From NCBI RefSeq assembly GCF_000214355.1, contig NC_015577.1:1099120-1163119 (forward strand): 64,000 nucleotides of DNA. Direction: 5' to 3'. The translations under genes and the position numbers were made by a program. Positions 17,494-28,817 of the stretch are shown here, piece by piece. The stretch's first letter is position 1. Each line of letters begins with the position of its first letter. Source of the stretch: Leadbettera azotonutricia ZAS-9 (GTDB lineage Bacteria > Spirochaetota > Spirochaetia > Treponematales > Breznakiellaceae). Under the pieces are notes generated by a model. That model saw only the letters and a program-made list of their open reading frames with translations, did no database searches and was not told the origin of the DNA.

Positions 17494-17874
17494 ATGGCAA
17501 CGAAAGAAGAGATTTTGGATTCGATTGCTTCCATGACTGTCCTGGAAGTTTCCGAACTGGTAAAAGCTATGGAAGAGAAGTTCGGCGTTTCCGCCGCCGC
17601 GCCCGTAGCTGTCGCCGCTGCCGGCCCTGCCGGAGCCCCCGCAGAAGCTGTGGAGGAGAAGACGGAATTCAATGTAATTCTCAAAGCCTTTGACGATTCC
17701 AAGAAGATCGCAGTAATCAAAGAAGTCAGGGCAGTTACCGGCCTGGGACTCAAGGAAGCCAAAGACCTTGTCGAAGGCGCTCCCAAGCCCCTCAAGGAAA
17801 ATGTTTCCAAGGACGAAGCTGCAAAGATCAAGGAGTCAGTCACTGCCGCCGGCGGTACGGTTGAAATCCAGTAA
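17494..17874 (+). CDS. rplL: 50S ribosomal protein L7/L12
   Basis: 126 residues. N-terminal dimerisation helices, Ala/Pro/Gly hinge ([18 protein letters not shown]), and C-terminal factor-binding domain with [27 protein letters not shown] site. Recruits translational GTPases to the ribosome. Confidence 0.98.
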   Translation: MATKEEILDSIASMTVLEVSELVKAMEEKFGVSAAAPVAVAAAGPAGAPAEAVEEKTEFNVILKAFDDSKKIAVIKEVRAVTGLGLKEAKDLVEGAPKPLKENVSKDEAAKIKESVTAAGGTVEIQ

Positions 17875-17951
17875 ATTTTTGCGGGAGCCTCAGCCGAGGA
17901 ACAACGCGGCGAAGGTTCCCATCCGGAAGACAGTTTATTTGCCACGAGTCG

Positions 17952-18001
17952 CACGAAGGGCGTGAACCGGAAGAAAAGGTTCGCGCTTTTCGTGGTTTTT
18001 G
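17952..18001 (+). terminator. attenuator/processing hairpin between rplL and rpoB
   Basis: Two-part stem: CACGAA (17952-17957) with TTCGTG (17989-17994), and CGTGAACC (17961-17968) with GGTTCGCG (17978-17985), separated by a symmetric 3x3 internal loop. The T-rich tail GTTTTTGTATTTT follows. The E. coli rplL-rpoB gap also has a partial terminator and an RNase III site, so a similar role in lowering rpoB output is likely. Confidence 0.65.
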
Positions 18002-18026
18002 TATTTTAATAAGATAGGGGGAAGGA

Positions 18027-21000
18027 ATGGCAAAAGCAAAGACCATTACCAAGAGGACGTACATTGGCAAGGAAATTCAGGATGTTATGGAGCTGCCGAC
18101 TCTCATAGATATCCAGACTTGTTCCTATGAACGTTTTTTGCAGTGGGACAAAATCAGGAGCAATGAGAAGCCAAACCTCCAGGGCCTGGAAGAAGTTTTT
18201 CAATCTATCTTCCCCATCGAAAGCCCTAACAACGATATGCGGCTGGATTATGAGTATTACTCCCTTGATACAGGCAACATAAAATTCAACGAGCAGGAAT
18301 GCAAGCAAAAGGGCCTGACCTATTCAGTCTCCCTCAAGGCAAGGGTGAACCTTTACTTTGTCGGGACCGGCGAAATTCGCCAGAAAGATATTTACATGGG
18401 CGACATCCCCATTATGACGGAACGGGGGACCTTTATTATAAACGGCGCCGAGCGCGTTGTGGTTTCACAGATTCACCGTTCACCGGGCGTTATCTTCAGC
18501 CATGAGAAAGGAATTTACTCTTCCAGGATCATCCCCTACCGGGGGTCCTGGCTCGAATTTGAAATAGATCAAAAGAAAGAACTCATCTACGCCAAAATAG
18601 ACAGGAAGAAGCGCATACTTGGAACAATATTCCTCCGTGCCCTGGGCTATGGAAGCAGAGAAGAAATTATCCGGGCTTTCTATAGGGTCGAGACCCTGAA
18701 AGTAAAGGATGATAGAGAGACGAGGGAAGAATTCTCCGGGAAAGTGCTGGCATCCGCAATATGGGTCGTGGGGAATGATCCTGAAGACAAGGAGAACAAA
18801 AAAAAGCTCTACCGCGCTGGGGACAAGCTCCATCCGCACGATGTGGACGAACTTTTGGCCAATGGCGTAGGGTCCATAGAAGTTATCAAATTTGTGGATT
18901 TGGAAAACCCGGACGATTCCAACCCCAAAAACCTCTCCCTCAATTCAAACATGCTCCTTAATTGTTTTGAGCGGGAAGAGATAAAATTTGTAAAGGAAGA
19001 TCCCAACCGGGACGAGCCTTCCAAAAGCGATGCCATATCCGCGGTTTACCAGGTGCTCCAGCCCGGCGAATCCATCACTGTGGAAGCGGCCGATAAAGAT
19101 CTTTCAAGCATGTTCTTTTCTTCCCGCCGCTATGATCTTGGCAAGGTAGGCCGCTATAAGCTCAACAAGAAATTTGACTATAAGCCGGGCCTTGAAGATT
19201 TGACCCTTACCAGGCAGGACATCATTGCTACCATGAAATTCCTCATCAAGGTTTATGTGGGGGATGAAAATTTTGACGATATTGACCACCTGGGCAACAG
19301 GCGCGTGCGTTCGGTAGGGGAGCTCATGGCAAATTCCATGAAGACCGCCTTCTCCCGCATGGAGCGCATTGCGAAAGAACGCATGAGCCTCAAAGAGACG
19401 GACACCATAAAGCCCCAGGATCTTATTTCCATAAAGCCGGTGGTTGCGGCGATTAAAGAATTCTTTGGTTCAAGCCAGCTTTCACAGTTCATGGATCAGG
19501 TTAACCCCCTTGCCGAGCTGACCCACAAGCGCCGCCTTAACGCGCTTGGCCCCGGCGGTCTTTCGCGGGACAGGGCTGGTTTCGAAGTCCGCGATGTCCA
19601 CTACACCCATTACGGCCGCATGTGCCCCATTGAGACCCCGGAAGGTCCGAATATCGGACTCATTGTGTCTTTGGCAAACTACACCAGGGTAAACGAATAT
19701 GGTTTTCTGGAGACCCCCTACCGCAGGGTGGTGAAGAAGTCCATGCCCAATCCCCAATACAATCCTAAAGAGGAAGAAGGCAAGAACAACCTAAAAACCC
19801 TGGATGTCAGTTTTACCACCAAGGACGTGGAGTACCTTTCGGCCATGGACGAGGACCGGTACTACATTGCCCAGGCATCGGCCAAGCTGAACAAGGACGG
19901 GTCCTTTGCGGACGATCAGATCTCCTGCCGCCGCCAGGGCGATTACACCACCCGGGGGCCTGAGGATATCGAGTATATGGACGTATCGCCCAAGCAGATC
20001 ATTTCGGTCTCCGCTTCCCTGATCCCCTTCCTGGAGCACGATGACGCCAACCGGGCCCTCATGGGTTCCAATATGCAGCGCCAGGCAGTGCCCTTGGTTT
20101 TCCCCGAGGCTCCACGGGTAGGTACGGGCATGGAATACAAGTGCGCCTATGACTCAGGCGTCCTTGTCAAGGCGAGGAGAAATGGCGTTGTGGTAAGGGT
20201 GACTTCCCAGGAAGTTATAATTAAGCCCGATGACGGCACGGAAAAGATCCCTGAAGCCACTCCCGATGGTTTTGACACGTACAAACTGGTGAAGTACCAG
20301 CGAACCAATCAGGACACCTGCTACAACCAGCGGCCTGTAGTGAAGCTGGGCGAAAAGATCATCGCCGGGCAGGTAATTGCCGACGGGCCGGCCACCAAAA
20401 ATGCCGAGCTTGCTTTGGGCAGGAATATCCTCGTGGGCTTTATGCCCTGGAACGGGTACAACTACGAAGACTCCATACTCATTTCCCAGCGTGTTGTCAA
20501 GGAAGATATGTTTACTTCCATACACATCAAGGAATGGCCCATAGAAGTGCGGGAGACGAAGCTGGGGCCCGAGAAGATAACCCGGGATATTCCCAACACT
20601 TCCGAAAAGAGCCTCGACAACCTCGATGCTGAAGGGATTATAAAAGTGGGCGCCACAGTGCGTTCAGGGGATATATTAGTAGGAAAAGTAACACCCAAAA
20701 GCGAAACCGAAACTACCCCGGAATTCAAGCTCCTCAATTCCATATTCGGCGAAAAAGCCAAGGAAGTGCGGGACTCCTCATTGCGGGTGCCCCATGGCAA
20801 CGAAGGGACGGTCATCGACATCCAGCGGCTTTCCCGCAAACAGGAAGATGATCTTAACCCCGGGGTTGAACAGGTAGTAAAAGTGGTAGTCGCCACCAAG
20901 CGCAAGCTCCGGGAAGGGGATAAAATGGCGGGCCGCCACGGCAACAAGGGTGTTGTGGCCCGTATACTCCCCGAAGAGGATATGCCGTACATGGAAGACG

Positions 21001-21662
21001 GCACCCCCCTGGATCTCTGCCTTACCCCCCTGGGTGTCCCCTCCCGTATGAACATCGGCCAGCTTCTTGAAACAGAGCTTGGCTGGGCGGGTTCCACCCT
21101 GGACGAATGGTATTCCGCCCCGGTTTTCCAGTCTCCCACTACGGAGCAGATCGAGGAAAAACTCAGGGAAGCCGGCTTGCCTGTTACCAGCAAGGCGGAG
21201 CTGAGGGACGGGCGCACAGGGGACGTTTTTGTGAACCCCATTTTCTGCGGGATTATTTACTTCCTCAAGCTTCACCACCTGGTGGACGACAAGATGCATG
21301 CCCGCAGTACCGGCCCCTACTCGCTGGTTACCCAGCAGCCCCTGGGCGGCAAGGCCCAGTTCGGCGGGCAGAGGCTCGGCGAAATGGAAGTGTGGGCGTT
21401 GGAAGCTTATGGCGCTGCCAATACGCTCCAGGAAATGCTCACTATCAAGTCTGACGATATGAACGGGCGTTCCAAGGTTTACGAAGCCATTGTAAAAGGC
21501 GAGCCTTCTACTACCGCAGGGATTCCCGAATCCTTCAATGTACTGGTGCAGGAACTCCGGGGATTGGCCCTGGATCTCACCATCTACGATGCCAAAAACA
21601 AACAGATCCCCTTGAACGAACGGGACGATGAGATGATTACCAAGAGCGGATCCAACTTTTAG
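18027..21662 (+). CDS. rpoB: RNA polymerase beta subunit
   Basis: 1211 residues, full length for the compact treponemal form. The rifampicin-pocket segment [13 protein letters not shown] is followed by VNPLAE and [16 protein letters not shown]. Compared with E. coli, Ser531 is replaced by Asn (N505 here; codon 19539-19541) and N518 by Val, a combination expected to reduce rifampicin binding. The conserved [24 protein letters not shown] region lies near residue 970. The ATG follows GGGGGAAGG. It forms an operon with rpoC (10-nt gap). Confidence 0.99.
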   Translation: MAKAKTITKRTYIGKEIQDVMELPTLIDIQTCSYERFLQWDKIRSNEKPNLQGLEEVFQSIFPIESPNNDMRLDYEYYSLDTGNIKFNEQECKQKGLTYSVSLKARVNLYFVGTGEIRQKDIYMGDIPIMTERGTFIINGAERVVVSQIHRSPGVIFSHEKGIYSSRIIPYRGSWLEFEIDQKKELIYAKIDRKKRILGTIFLRALGYGSREEIIRAFYRVETLKVKDDRETREEFSGKVLASAIWVVGNDPEDKENKKKLYRAGDKLHPHDVDELLANGVGSIEVIKFVDLENPDDSNPKNLSLNSNMLLNCFEREEIKFVKEDPNRDEPSKSDAISAVYQVLQPGESITVEAADKDLSSMFFSSRRYDLGKVGRYKLNKKFDYKPGLEDLTLTRQDIIATMKFLIKVYVGDENFDDIDHLGNRRVRSVGELMANSMKTAFSRMERIAKERMSLKETDTIKPQDLISIKPVVAAIKEFFGSSQLSQFMDQVNPLAELTHKRRLNALGPGGLSRDRAGFEVRDVHYTHYGRMCPIETPEGPNIGLIVSLANYTRVNEYGFLETPYRRVVKKSMPNPQYNPKEEEGKNNLKTLDVSFTTKDVEYLSAMDEDRYYIAQASAKLNKDGSFADDQISCRRQGDYTTRGPEDIEYMDVSPKQIISVSASLIPFLEHDDANRALMGSNMQRQAVPLVFPEAPRVGTGMEYKCAYDSGVLVKARRNGVVVRVTSQEVIIKPDDGTEKIPEATPDGFDTYKLVKYQRTNQDTCYNQRPVVKLGEKIIAGQVIADGPATKNAELALGRNILVGFMPWNGYNYEDSILISQRVVKEDMFTSIHIKEWPIEVRETKLGPEKITRDIPNTSEKSLDNLDAEGIIKVGATVRSGDILVGKVTPKSETETTPEFKLLNSIFGEKAKEVRDSSLRVPHGNEGTVIDIQRLSRKQEDDLNPGVEQVVKVVVATKRKLREGDKMAGRHGNKGVVARILPEEDMPYMEDGTPLDLCLTPLGVPSRMNIGQLLETELGWAGSTLDEWYSAPVFQSPTTEQIEEKLREAGLPVTSKAELRDGRTGDVFVNPIFCGIIYFLKLHHLVDDKMHARSTGPYSLVTQQPLGGKAQFGGQRLGEMEVWALEAYGAANTLQEMLTIKSDDMNGRSKVYEAIVKGEPSTTAGIPESFNVLVQELRGLALDLTIYDAKNKQIPLNERDDEMITKSGSNF

Positions 21663-21672
21663 GGGGTGAGAC

Positions 21673-24600
21673 ATGAGGGACATTCAGGATTTTGACAGTA
21701 TTAATATCAGGCTGGCCTCTCCGGAGATGATTCGGGCATGGTCCTACGGGGAAGTTAAAAAGCCCGAGACCATCAATTACCGTACCCTCAGGCCGGAGAA
21801 AGACGGCCTTTTCTGCGAGAGGATCTTCGGCACTACCAAGGAGTGGGAGTGCTACTGCGGAAAGTTTAAATCCATACGCTATAAGGGCGTCATTTGCGAC
21901 CGCTGCGGCGTTGAAGTAACCCATTTCAAAGTCCGCCGCGAACGCATGGGCCATATTGAACTGGCCGCCCCTGTTTCGCACATTTGGTACTACCGCTCGG
22001 TTCCCAGCCGTATGGGCCTTTTGCTGGATCTTCCCATGACCGCCCTCCGTTCGGTGCTCTATTATGAAAAGTACGTGGTCATTGAGCCGGGCGACACGGA
22101 TCTTAAAAAGATGCAGCTTCTTTCGGAAGATGAATACTACGAATCACAGGAACGCTACGGCGGCAGCTTTACCGCAGGAATGGGCGCGGAAGCAGTGCAC
22201 ACCCTCCTGGAAAACCTCGACCTCGACAAGATGGCAACAGAATTGCGGGCCAAGATGATCGAGAAGGGCGCCAAGAGCGACAAGCGCCTTCTTAAGCGCA
22301 TTGATATTGTCGAGAATTTCAGGAATTCCAAGAACAAGCCCGAGTGGATGATCCTTAAAGTGATTCCTGTAATTCCCCCTGAGCTGCGCCCCATGGTGCA
22401 GCTCGACGGCGGCCGCTTTGCAACCTCGGACCTCAACGATCTCTACCGCAGGGTGATAAACCGGAACAACCGCCTCAAGAGGCTCCAGGCCCTGAACGCC
22501 CCGGACATCATTATCCGCAACGAGAAGCGCATGCTTCAGGAAGCGGTGGATGCCCTTTTCGATAATTCCAAAAAGAAGCGGGTGGTGAAGGGCGCTTCCA
22601 ACAGGCCCTTAAAGTCCATCAGCGATATGCTTAAAGGCAAGCAGGGCCGTTTCAGGCAGAACCTTCTCGGCAAACGCGTTGACTATTCAGGCCGCAGCGT
22701 TATTACTGTGGGCCCTGAACTTAAAATGTGGCAGTGCGGTCTTCCAACCAAGATGGCGCTGGAACTCTTCAAGCCCTTCATTATGAAGAAGCTTGTTGAT
22801 AAAGACGTGGTCTACAATATCAAAAAGGCCAAGATGCTGGTTGAGCAGGAGACCCCCGAGGTCTTCGCCATACTCGACGAAGTAGTAAAAGAGCACCCTG
22901 TGCTTCTGAACCGGGCGCCTACGCTCCACCGCCTTGGGATTCAGGCTTTCGAGCCGGTGCTTGTGGAAGGGAAAGCAATAAAACTGCACCCCCTGGTATG
23001 CCACGCATTCAACGCCGATTTCGACGGCGATCAAATGGCGGTCCACGTGCCCCTGACCCAGGCTGCGCAGATGGAATGCTGGACCCTCATGCTTTCCGCG
23101 CGGAATCTCCTCAACCCTGCCAACGGCAAGACTATTGTGTTCCCTTCGCAGGACATGGTGCTGGGCATAAACTTCCTTACAAGGATCAAGCCCAAGGCCC
23201 GGCGGCCGAATGTGGACAAGTATATTCCGTTGGAAAAGCAGTACGCTCTGGAGACACGGTACCCCGAGGCGCGTAAGGCGAGTCTGGAAAAGCAGAATGC
23301 CCTGGAGACACAGCTTTCTGTGGAAAAGGAAAAGAACGAGGCAAAATATCGGGGACTGGATAGCGCGTTCGTTGCAGAAGAGAAGAAGAAGGATGAAAAA
23401 AAGTACCAGGATCTGAAAGATTCGCTGGCTGCGGAAAAGAAACAGTACCAGGAATTGGAAACCCAGCTTGTCCTTGCAAGGAAGCTTGCCCTGGAAAAGA
23501 ATCCCGATCTGGCGCAAAATCCCGATTTGGAAGCAAAGCTTAGCCAGCTCATCCCCCGCTATACATCCCTGGACGAAATACTTATGGCCATAGAAGCCAA
23601 GTCCCTTGATTGGGAAGCGGTAATCAAGATAAAGCCCGTTAAATTCCCCATTTGGGGCAAGATTGGCGAGGAAGCCAAACCCGACAAAGACGGCCTTATC
23701 GAAACCACCCCCGGACGCCTCGTGTTTAACGATGAGATGCCCCCGGAGATCCCCTTCCTCAACTACGAGTTGAAAGACAAGGAGCTCAGGGCCCTTATCG
23801 AAAATGTCTTCAGCGAAAAAGGCTCCTGGATAACAGTAAAAATGCTGGATGTCATCAAGGCAACAGGCTATAAATATGCCACAGTCTTCGGGGCGACAAT
23901 CGGGGTGGACGACATTATAGTGCCTGTCGAAAAGGCGGCCATGATCGAAGAGGCCAACAAGAAAGTTGAAGAAATCCAGCGGCATCACCGCGAAGGCACT
24001 ATCACCCAGGAAGAGCGCCACATCAACACGGAAGTGGTGTGGACCAAGACCAATGAAGCCCTTACCGACATTATGATGCAGACCCTGGAAAAAGACAGGG
24101 ATGGCTTCAACTCCATGTATATGATGGCAAACTCGGGCGCCCGGGGCTCCCGCAACCAAATACGCCAGCTTGCAGGCATGCGCGGTCTTATGCAAAAGCC
24201 CTCGGGCGAAACCATTGAACTTCCCATCAGGTCGAACTTCAAAGAAGGGCTTTCGGTCATTGAATTCTTTATTTCTACTAACGGCGCTCGCAAGGGCCTT
24301 GCCGATACAGCCCTCAAGACCGCCGAGGCAGGCTACCTTACCCGCCGCCTTGTTGACATTGCCCAGGATGTGGTGGTCAACGAGGACGACTGCGGAACCA
24401 TCAATGGAGTCTCTTATTCGGCGATCAAAAACGGCGAAGAGATTGTCGAGCCTTTGAGGGACCGCATAGTGGGGCGCTATACCCTTGAACAGGTAAAGCA
24501 TCCCATAACCAAGGAACTCATCGTCGATGTAAACGAGGAAATCACCGAAGTCGTTGTCAAAAAGATCGAAGCGGCAGGGGTGGAAACTGTGCGCATCAGG

Positions 24601-26427
24601 ACGGTTCTTACCTGCGAGGCCAAGCATGGCGTTTGCCGCATGTGCTACGGGCGCAACCTTGCCACAAACCGTTCGGTTGACATAGGCGAAGCGGTAGGCA
24701 CTATCGCTGCGCAGTCCATCGGCCAGCCCGGTACCCAGCTCACCATGCGTACTTTCCATACAGGCGGGGCCGCATTAAAGATCAGCGAAGAAAACCGTAT
24801 CTTCTTTAAGTACCCTGTGTATGTGCGCGATGTGGACGGCGCCCATGTGGAGCTTGCGGAAGAGAAATCCGAGAATGCGGAGGGCAAACTTGAAGTCAGG
24901 AAGCCCGCCCATTGGCTCTTCACCCGCAAAGGCTTCGCCATAATCAACAGGGTAATGAAGGAATTCAAGCTCGAATCCAGGGACGAACTCCTGGCTGAAA
25001 ATGGCCAGCGGGTTATCCGCGATGCGCCTATCATCAAGCGGGGCAATAAAGAGATCCTCTCTCCCGAAAATGCCTATGCCATGGTATTGGAAAAAGGCAG
25101 GAGCAGGGTCCTTTATCTTATTGGGCAGGATCAGAAGATTGAAATCCGCAACGGTTCCGAATTCGTGGTCAAGAAAGGCGACGTGGTTGAAGCCGACAAG
25201 AATATTGCGACTTTCGACCCCTTCTCCGACCCGATCATTGCGGAGGCCTCGGGTACTATTAAATATGAGGATATCATTCTCGGCACTACGTACGAAGAGA
25301 ATCTTGACGAGAAAACAGGGAACAGCGAAAAGCAGATCCTGGAATTCCAGTCCGAAAACAAACAGCCCAGGATCCTCATTATTGATGATAACGGCAATGA
25401 GGCTGCTTCTTACCATCTCCCCGGCGGCGCCTACCTTAATGTGGACGAAGGCCAGAAGATCAGCGCGGGCCGTACTATTGCCAAGACCCTTAAGGAATCC
25501 GGCAAGACCATGGACATCACTTCGGGCCTTCCCCGGATTTCCGAGCTCTTCGAAGCGCGCAAGCCCAAGAGCCCCGCAGTCCTTGCGGAGGTTTCCGGCG
25601 TAGTGCGCTTCAAGAACATTGTGAAGGGCAAGCGTGTCGTGATCATCGAGGATGCCTTTGGCAAGGAATACAAACACCTTATCCCCATGAGCAAACGGAT
25701 CCTCATACGCGATGGCGATACTGTGGAAGCAGGCGAAAGCCTTTGCCTTGGCGCAGTCAATCCCCACGATGTGCTTCATATTAAAGGTGAAAGCCATCTC
25801 CAGCGCTACCTCATGGACGAGATACAGCAGGTCTACCGTGTCCAGGGTGTTACCATCAACGATAAACACATCGGCGTCATTGTGCGCCAAATGATGCGCA
25901 AGGTAGAAATTGTAAAGGTAGGGGACACCAAGTTCATTTATGGGCAGCTCGTAGACAAGTACCGCTTCCACGAAGAGAACCATCGGGTCATGGCGCAGGG
26001 CGGGCAGCCCGGAGTGGCGCGACCTGTTTTCCAGGGAATCACCAAGGCTTCGCTCAACATAGACTCTTTCCTCTCGGCGGCAAGCTTCCAGGAAACCACC
26101 AGGGTACTCACCAATGCTGCGATAGCAGGGTCAACCGATTACCTCCGGGGCCTCAAGGAGAACATCCTCATCGGCCATCCCATACCCGCAGGTACCGGCA
26201 TGAAGCGCTACCGCCAGGTGAAGCTCTTCGACGAGGAACAGCAGGATCTTGATGCCTACATGGAAGAAATCCTCGAAAAGCGCAAGCTTGAAAAAGCAGC
26301 TGAGGCCGCCCGCGAGGACGGAGACTTCCCCGTTGATGACACCGATGTTGAGGCTGATTCCGAAGTCGATGACGAAACCGACGACGATGCCGAACCGGAA
26401 GCCGAAAGCACCGGAGCTGAAGTATAA
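21673..26427 (+). CDS. rpoC: RNA polymerase beta' subunit with coiled-coil insertion
   Basis: 1584 residues, about 170 longer than I expect for a treponeme. The zinc finger (CYCGKFKS...CDRCG, near residue 57) and the active-site Mg motif [12 protein letters not shown] (from residue 447; Asp 449, 451, 453) are intact. Residues about 517-630 are a Lys/Glu/Gln/Leu-rich coiled-coil-like stretch with a repeated LEKQxALET motif, inserted after [18 protein letters not shown]. The C-terminal tail is strongly acidic ([20 protein letters not shown]). The frame is open throughout, so the gene is intact. It converges with the ABC-transporter genes, leaving 17 nt between stops. Confidence 0.98.
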   Translation: MRDIQDFDSINIRLASPEMIRAWSYGEVKKPETINYRTLRPEKDGLFCERIFGTTKEWECYCGKFKSIRYKGVICDRCGVEVTHFKVRRERMGHIELAAPVSHIWYYRSVPSRMGLLLDLPMTALRSVLYYEKYVVIEPGDTDLKKMQLLSEDEYYESQERYGGSFTAGMGAEAVHTLLENLDLDKMATELRAKMIEKGAKSDKRLLKRIDIVENFRNSKNKPEWMILKVIPVIPPELRPMVQLDGGRFATSDLNDLYRRVINRNNRLKRLQALNAPDIIIRNEKRMLQEAVDALFDNSKKKRVVKGASNRPLKSISDMLKGKQGRFRQNLLGKRVDYSGRSVITVGPELKMWQCGLPTKMALELFKPFIMKKLVDKDVVYNIKKAKMLVEQETPEVFAILDEVVKEHPVLLNRAPTLHRLGIQAFEPVLVEGKAIKLHPLVCHAFNADFDGDQMAVHVPLTQAAQMECWTLMLSARNLLNPANGKTIVFPSQDMVLGINFLTRIKPKARRPNVDKYIPLEKQYALETRYPEARKASLEKQNALETQLSVEKEKNEAKYRGLDSAFVAEEKKKDEKKYQDLKDSLAAEKKQYQELETQLVLARKLALEKNPDLAQNPDLEAKLSQLIPRYTSLDEILMAIEAKSLDWEAVIKIKPVKFPIWGKIGEEAKPDKDGLIETTPGRLVFNDEMPPEIPFLNYELKDKELRALIENVFSEKGSWITVKMLDVIKATGYKYATVFGATIGVDDIIVPVEKAAMIEEANKKVEEIQRHHREGTITQEERHINTEVVWTKTNEALTDIMMQTLEKDRDGFNSMYMMANSGARGSRNQIRQLAGMRGLMQKPSGETIELPIRSNFKEGLSVIEFFISTNGARKGLADTALKTAEAGYLTRRLVDIAQDVVVNEDDCGTINGVSYSAIKNGEEIVEPLRDRIVGRYTLEQVKHPITKELIVDVNEEITEVVVKKIEAAGVETVRIRTVLTCEAKHGVCRMCYGRNLATNRSVDIGEAVGTIAAQSIGQPGTQLTMRTFHTGGAALKISEENRIFFKYPVYVRDVDGAHVELAEEKSENAEGKLEVRKPAHWLFTRKGFAIINRVMKEFKLESRDELLAENGQRVIRDAPIIKRGNKEILSPENAYAMVLEKGRSRVLYLIGQDQKIEIRNGSEFVVKKGDVVEADKNIATFDPFSDPIIAEASGTIKYEDIILGTTYEENLDEKTGNSEKQILEFQSENKQPRILIIDDNGNEAASYHLPGGAYLNVDEGQKISAGRTIAKTLKESGKTMDITSGLPRISELFEARKPKSPAVLAEVSGVVRFKNIVKGKRVVIIEDAFGKEYKHLIPMSKRILIRDGDTVEAGESLCLGAVNPHDVLHIKGESHLQRYLMDEIQQVYRVQGVTINDKHIGVIVRQMMRKVEIVKVGDTKFIYGQLVDKYRFHEENHRVMAQGGQPGVARPVFQGITKASLNIDSFLSAASFQETTRVLTNAAIAGSTDYLRGLKENILIGHPIPAGTGMKRYRQVKLFDEEQQDLDAYMEEILEKRKLEKAAEAAREDGDFPVDDTDVEADSEVDDETDDDAEPEAESTGAEV

Positions 26428-26444
26428 GCGCAGGATCTGCTCTT

Positions 26445-27197
26445 TTAGTTGTTCCTTGACAGCCTGGACAGGAAGGCTTTGGTTCTTTCCATTTGGGGAT
26501 TGTCGATTACGTTTGCTGCGGGGCCTTCTTCCACGAAGGCCCCGCAGTCCATAAAGAGGACGCGGTCGGCCACTTCCCGTGCAAATGGGATTTCGTGGGT
26601 CACGATGACCATGGTCATTTTTTCTGAAGCCAGGGCGCGGATAACTTTGAGTATGTCCCCGGTAAGTTCAGGGTCCAGGGCGCTTGTGGGTTCGTCAAAG
26701 AAGAGGACTTCCGGGTCCAGGGCCAGTGCCCGGGCAATGGAGACACGCTGCTGCTGGCCTCCGGATAATTCGCAAGGGTACGCGTTTGCCTTGTCCTGCA
26801 GCCCCATCTTTTCCAACAGTTTTGCTGCCCGATCTTCGGCCTCGGCCTTTTTCCTCTTCAGCACATGAATCTGGGCTTCTGTGATATTCCGCATTACGGA
26901 AAAGTGGGGGAACAGGTTGAAGTTCTGGAACACGAGGCCCACTTTTAAGCAAATTTCCCTAAGCTGTTCGGCATGGAGGTAGACGCCGTCCTTTACCATG
27001 CTTTTGCCGGTAAGGGTGATGCTTCCCGCTTCCACAAGTTCCAGGTGGGTGATGCAGCGCAGCAGGGTGGACTTCCCCGAACCCGAAGGCCCGATGATGG
27101 CCACTACCTCCCCCTGATTCACGGTGAATGAAATATTTTTCAAGACTTCGTTTTCCCCAAAGGATTTAGAAATTGTTTCTACTTTGATGATTTCCAT
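26445..27197 (-). CDS. polar amino-acid ABC transporter ATPase
   Basis: 250 residues, GlnQ/HisP-like. Walker A GPSGSGKST (near residue 36), signature LSGGQQQR, Walker B VLFFDEPTSALDP and switch histidine VTHEIPFA. Energises uptake by the permease encoded just upstream. Third gene of the SBP-permease-ATPase operon. It ends 17 nt from the rpoC stop on the other strand. Confidence 0.95.
   Translation of the reverse strand: MEIIKVETISKSFGENEVLKNISFTVNQGEVVAIIGPSGSGKSTLLRCITHLELVEAGSITLTGKSMVKDGVYLHAEQLREICLKVGLVFQNFNLFPHFSVMRNITEAQIHVLKRKKAEAEDRAAKLLEKMGLQDKANAYPCELSGGQQQRVSIARALALDPEVLFFDEPTSALDPELTGDILKVIRALASEKMTMVIVTHEIPFAREVADRVLFMDCGAFVEEGPAANVIDNPQMERTKAFLSRLSRNN
26517..26546. other. strong GC hairpin inside the ABC ATPase 3' end, facing rpoC
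   Basis: TGCGGGGCCTTC - ttccac - GAAGGCCCCGCA, a perfect 12-bp stem, about 90 nt past the rpoC stop. No U-run follows. It could protect or process the rpoC mRNA 3' end, or be a by-product of the coding sequence. Confidence 0.4.
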
Positions 27198-27212
27198 TTA
27201 ATCACTCATCCT

Positions 27213-27914
27213 TTAGGAATAATAGGACAGCTTTTTTTCGCCCCAGCTGAATACCACAGTGACCACCCAATTCATCAGGAGATAAAAAAGGCCCGCCACA
27301 AAAATAGGCATAGTCGAAAATTCCCGGGACGCCGCATTCTGTGCGGCGTGGAAAAGTTCCGCTACGCCTATGACCTGGGCAAGGGCTGTGTCTTTGACCA
27401 GGGTGATCACCTCGTTGCCAGTGGCGGGAAGTATGCGTTTGACCATCTGGGGCAGGACTATGCGCATAAAAGTCTGCGCCCTGGTAAAGCCCAGCACTTT
27501 GGCGGCCTCGTATTGCCCTTTGGGAAGGGATTCGATGCCCCCGCGGTAAATCTCCGCAAAGTAAGCGGCGTAGTTGAGCACAAAGGCAATGATGACCGCG
27601 GTAAAGCGGTTGTAGGAAAGCAGGAACTTTGCCGCAGCCCAAAAAGCTTCTGACCTGATGCTGTCCGACAGGGCGCTGGTTAGAAACTGGAGCAGGTATT
27701 TGGGCCCAAAATAAATGAAGATGAGCTGCAATATCAGCGGGGTACCCCTCATAACGAGGAGGTAGAGGCCGACGATTTTTTTAAGGGGCCAGTTTTTTGA
27801 CATACGGCCCAAAGTAACCGGCAGCGCCAGGGGGAGGGAAAAAATCAGGGTGAGGAAAAAAACCTCAAGGGACGTTCCCGCTCCCCGGAGCATAATGCCG
27901 ATCATGCGCAGCAT
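27213..27914 (-). CDS. polar amino-acid ABC transporter permease
   Basis: 233 residues with about five membrane spans, HisM/GlnP-like. Contains LVMRGTPLILQLIF and the ATPase-coupling loop EAAKVLGFTRAQTFMRIVLPQ. One permease gene only, so it probably works as a homodimer. Its ATG directly follows the stop of the substrate-binding-protein gene. Confidence 0.94.
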   Translation of the reverse strand: MLRMIGIMLRGAGTSLEVFFLTLIFSLPLALPVTLGRMSKNWPLKKIVGLYLLVMRGTPLILQLIFIYFGPKYLLQFLTSALSDSIRSEAFWAAAKFLLSYNRFTAVIIAFVLNYAAYFAEIYRGGIESLPKGQYEAAKVLGFTRAQTFMRIVLPQMVKRILPATGNEVITLVKDTALAQVIGVAELFHAAQNAASREFSTMPIFVAGLFYLLMNWVVTVVFSWGEKKLSYYS

Positions 27915-28733
27915 TTATTTTCCGATGATGCTGATATCCGCGCCGAGCCACTTGGTCGCTATTTTGGCGACAGTACCATCCTTGGCCATGGCCAGCAGGG
28001 TTTCCCAAACCTTGTCGGCCAGGGCTTTGTCGTTCTTCCTGAACCCGATGCCGAATTCTTCTTCCCCAAGGGTTTCTTTAAGAATGCGGAAGTCCTTGCC
28101 CGAACGGTTGATGTTGTCATTGGCAACCACGAGATCTATGACCACCGCATCAATCCCTCCAACATCGAGGTCCATGAGGGCCGTGAGGAAATCCTTGTAC
28201 TCGATTACTTCCTTAAGGCTCGACTTGAATTCAGGCGCTTCGTCAATGGCGTCAACCGATGAAGAGCCGGCCTGAGTGCCGGCAGTTTTTCCCGTAAGGT
28301 CTTTAAGGCTGTTAACCGGGGAATTCCCTTTGACCACGACAACCTGGGCATTTTTAAGATAAGGGGGCGTATAGAGGATGTTCGCTTTCCGCTCTTCGGT
28401 AATGGTAAAGCCGTTCCAAATACAGTCGATCTCGCCGGTGTTAAGTTCCTGTTCCTTGGCGTCCCAGTCTATGGGCTGGAGCACAAGCTCGACCCCAATG
28501 CGTTTGGCAACTTCTTTTGCCAGATCCACATCGTAGCCTACGATTTCGTTGTCTTCATTCCTGTAGCCCATAGGCGGGAATGCATCGTCCAGGCCGAGAA
28601 CGAACTTCCCCCTGCTCGTAATATTTGTAAGGGAAGCGTCGCCCCCTGCAGCAGGGCCATCTTTTTTTCCGCCTGCGAAGAGCATCCCTGCAGCCATAGC
28701 CGCGCAAAAAACCGCCAAAACAATCCGTTTCAT
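27915..28733 (-). CDS. amino-acid ABC transporter substrate-binding protein
   Basis: 272 residues of the family-3 solute-binding type. Signal peptide MKRIVLAVFCAAMAAGMLFA followed by GGKKDG rather than a lipobox Cys, so it is probably periplasmic and not acylated. Typical segments are GLDDAFPPMGYRNEDNEIVG and FRKNDKALADKVWETL. The ligand cannot be named with certainty; a polar amino acid is likely. Good AAAGGAG site. Heads the three-gene operon and is divergent from the DapF-like gene. Confidence 0.93.
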   Translation of the reverse strand: MKRIVLAVFCAAMAAGMLFAGGKKDGPAAGGDASLTNITSRGKFVLGLDDAFPPMGYRNEDNEIVGYDVDLAKEVAKRIGVELVLQPIDWDAKEQELNTGEIDCIWNGFTITEERKANILYTPPYLKNAQVVVVKGNSPVNSLKDLTGKTAGTQAGSSSVDAIDEAPEFKSSLKEVIEYKDFLTALMDLDVGGIDAVVIDLVVANDNINRSGKDFRILKETLGEEEFGIGFRKNDKALADKVWETLLAMAKDGTVAKIATKWLGADISIIGK

Positions 28734-28781
28734 GATAACTCCTTTAGATCATATGAACCCCAATACGTAGGGCTGTTAGAC

Positions 28782-28810
28782 TTTACCTCATTTCCCTATA
28801 AATGTAAACT
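28782..28810 (+). promoter_or_regulatory. promoter of the DapF-like gene, leaderless geometry
   Basis: TTTACC (28782-28787), 17-nt spacer, TAAACT (28805-28810), 7 nt to the ATG at 28818. No Shine-Dalgarno (TTTACCCC precedes ATG). Confidence 0.45.
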
Positions 28811-28817
28811 TTACCCC

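Noticed and set aside
22687..24759. 690-codon minus-strand ORF inside rpoC
   Set aside because: Shadow frame of a highly conserved gene caused by codon bias; rpoC motifs lie on the plus strand throughout.
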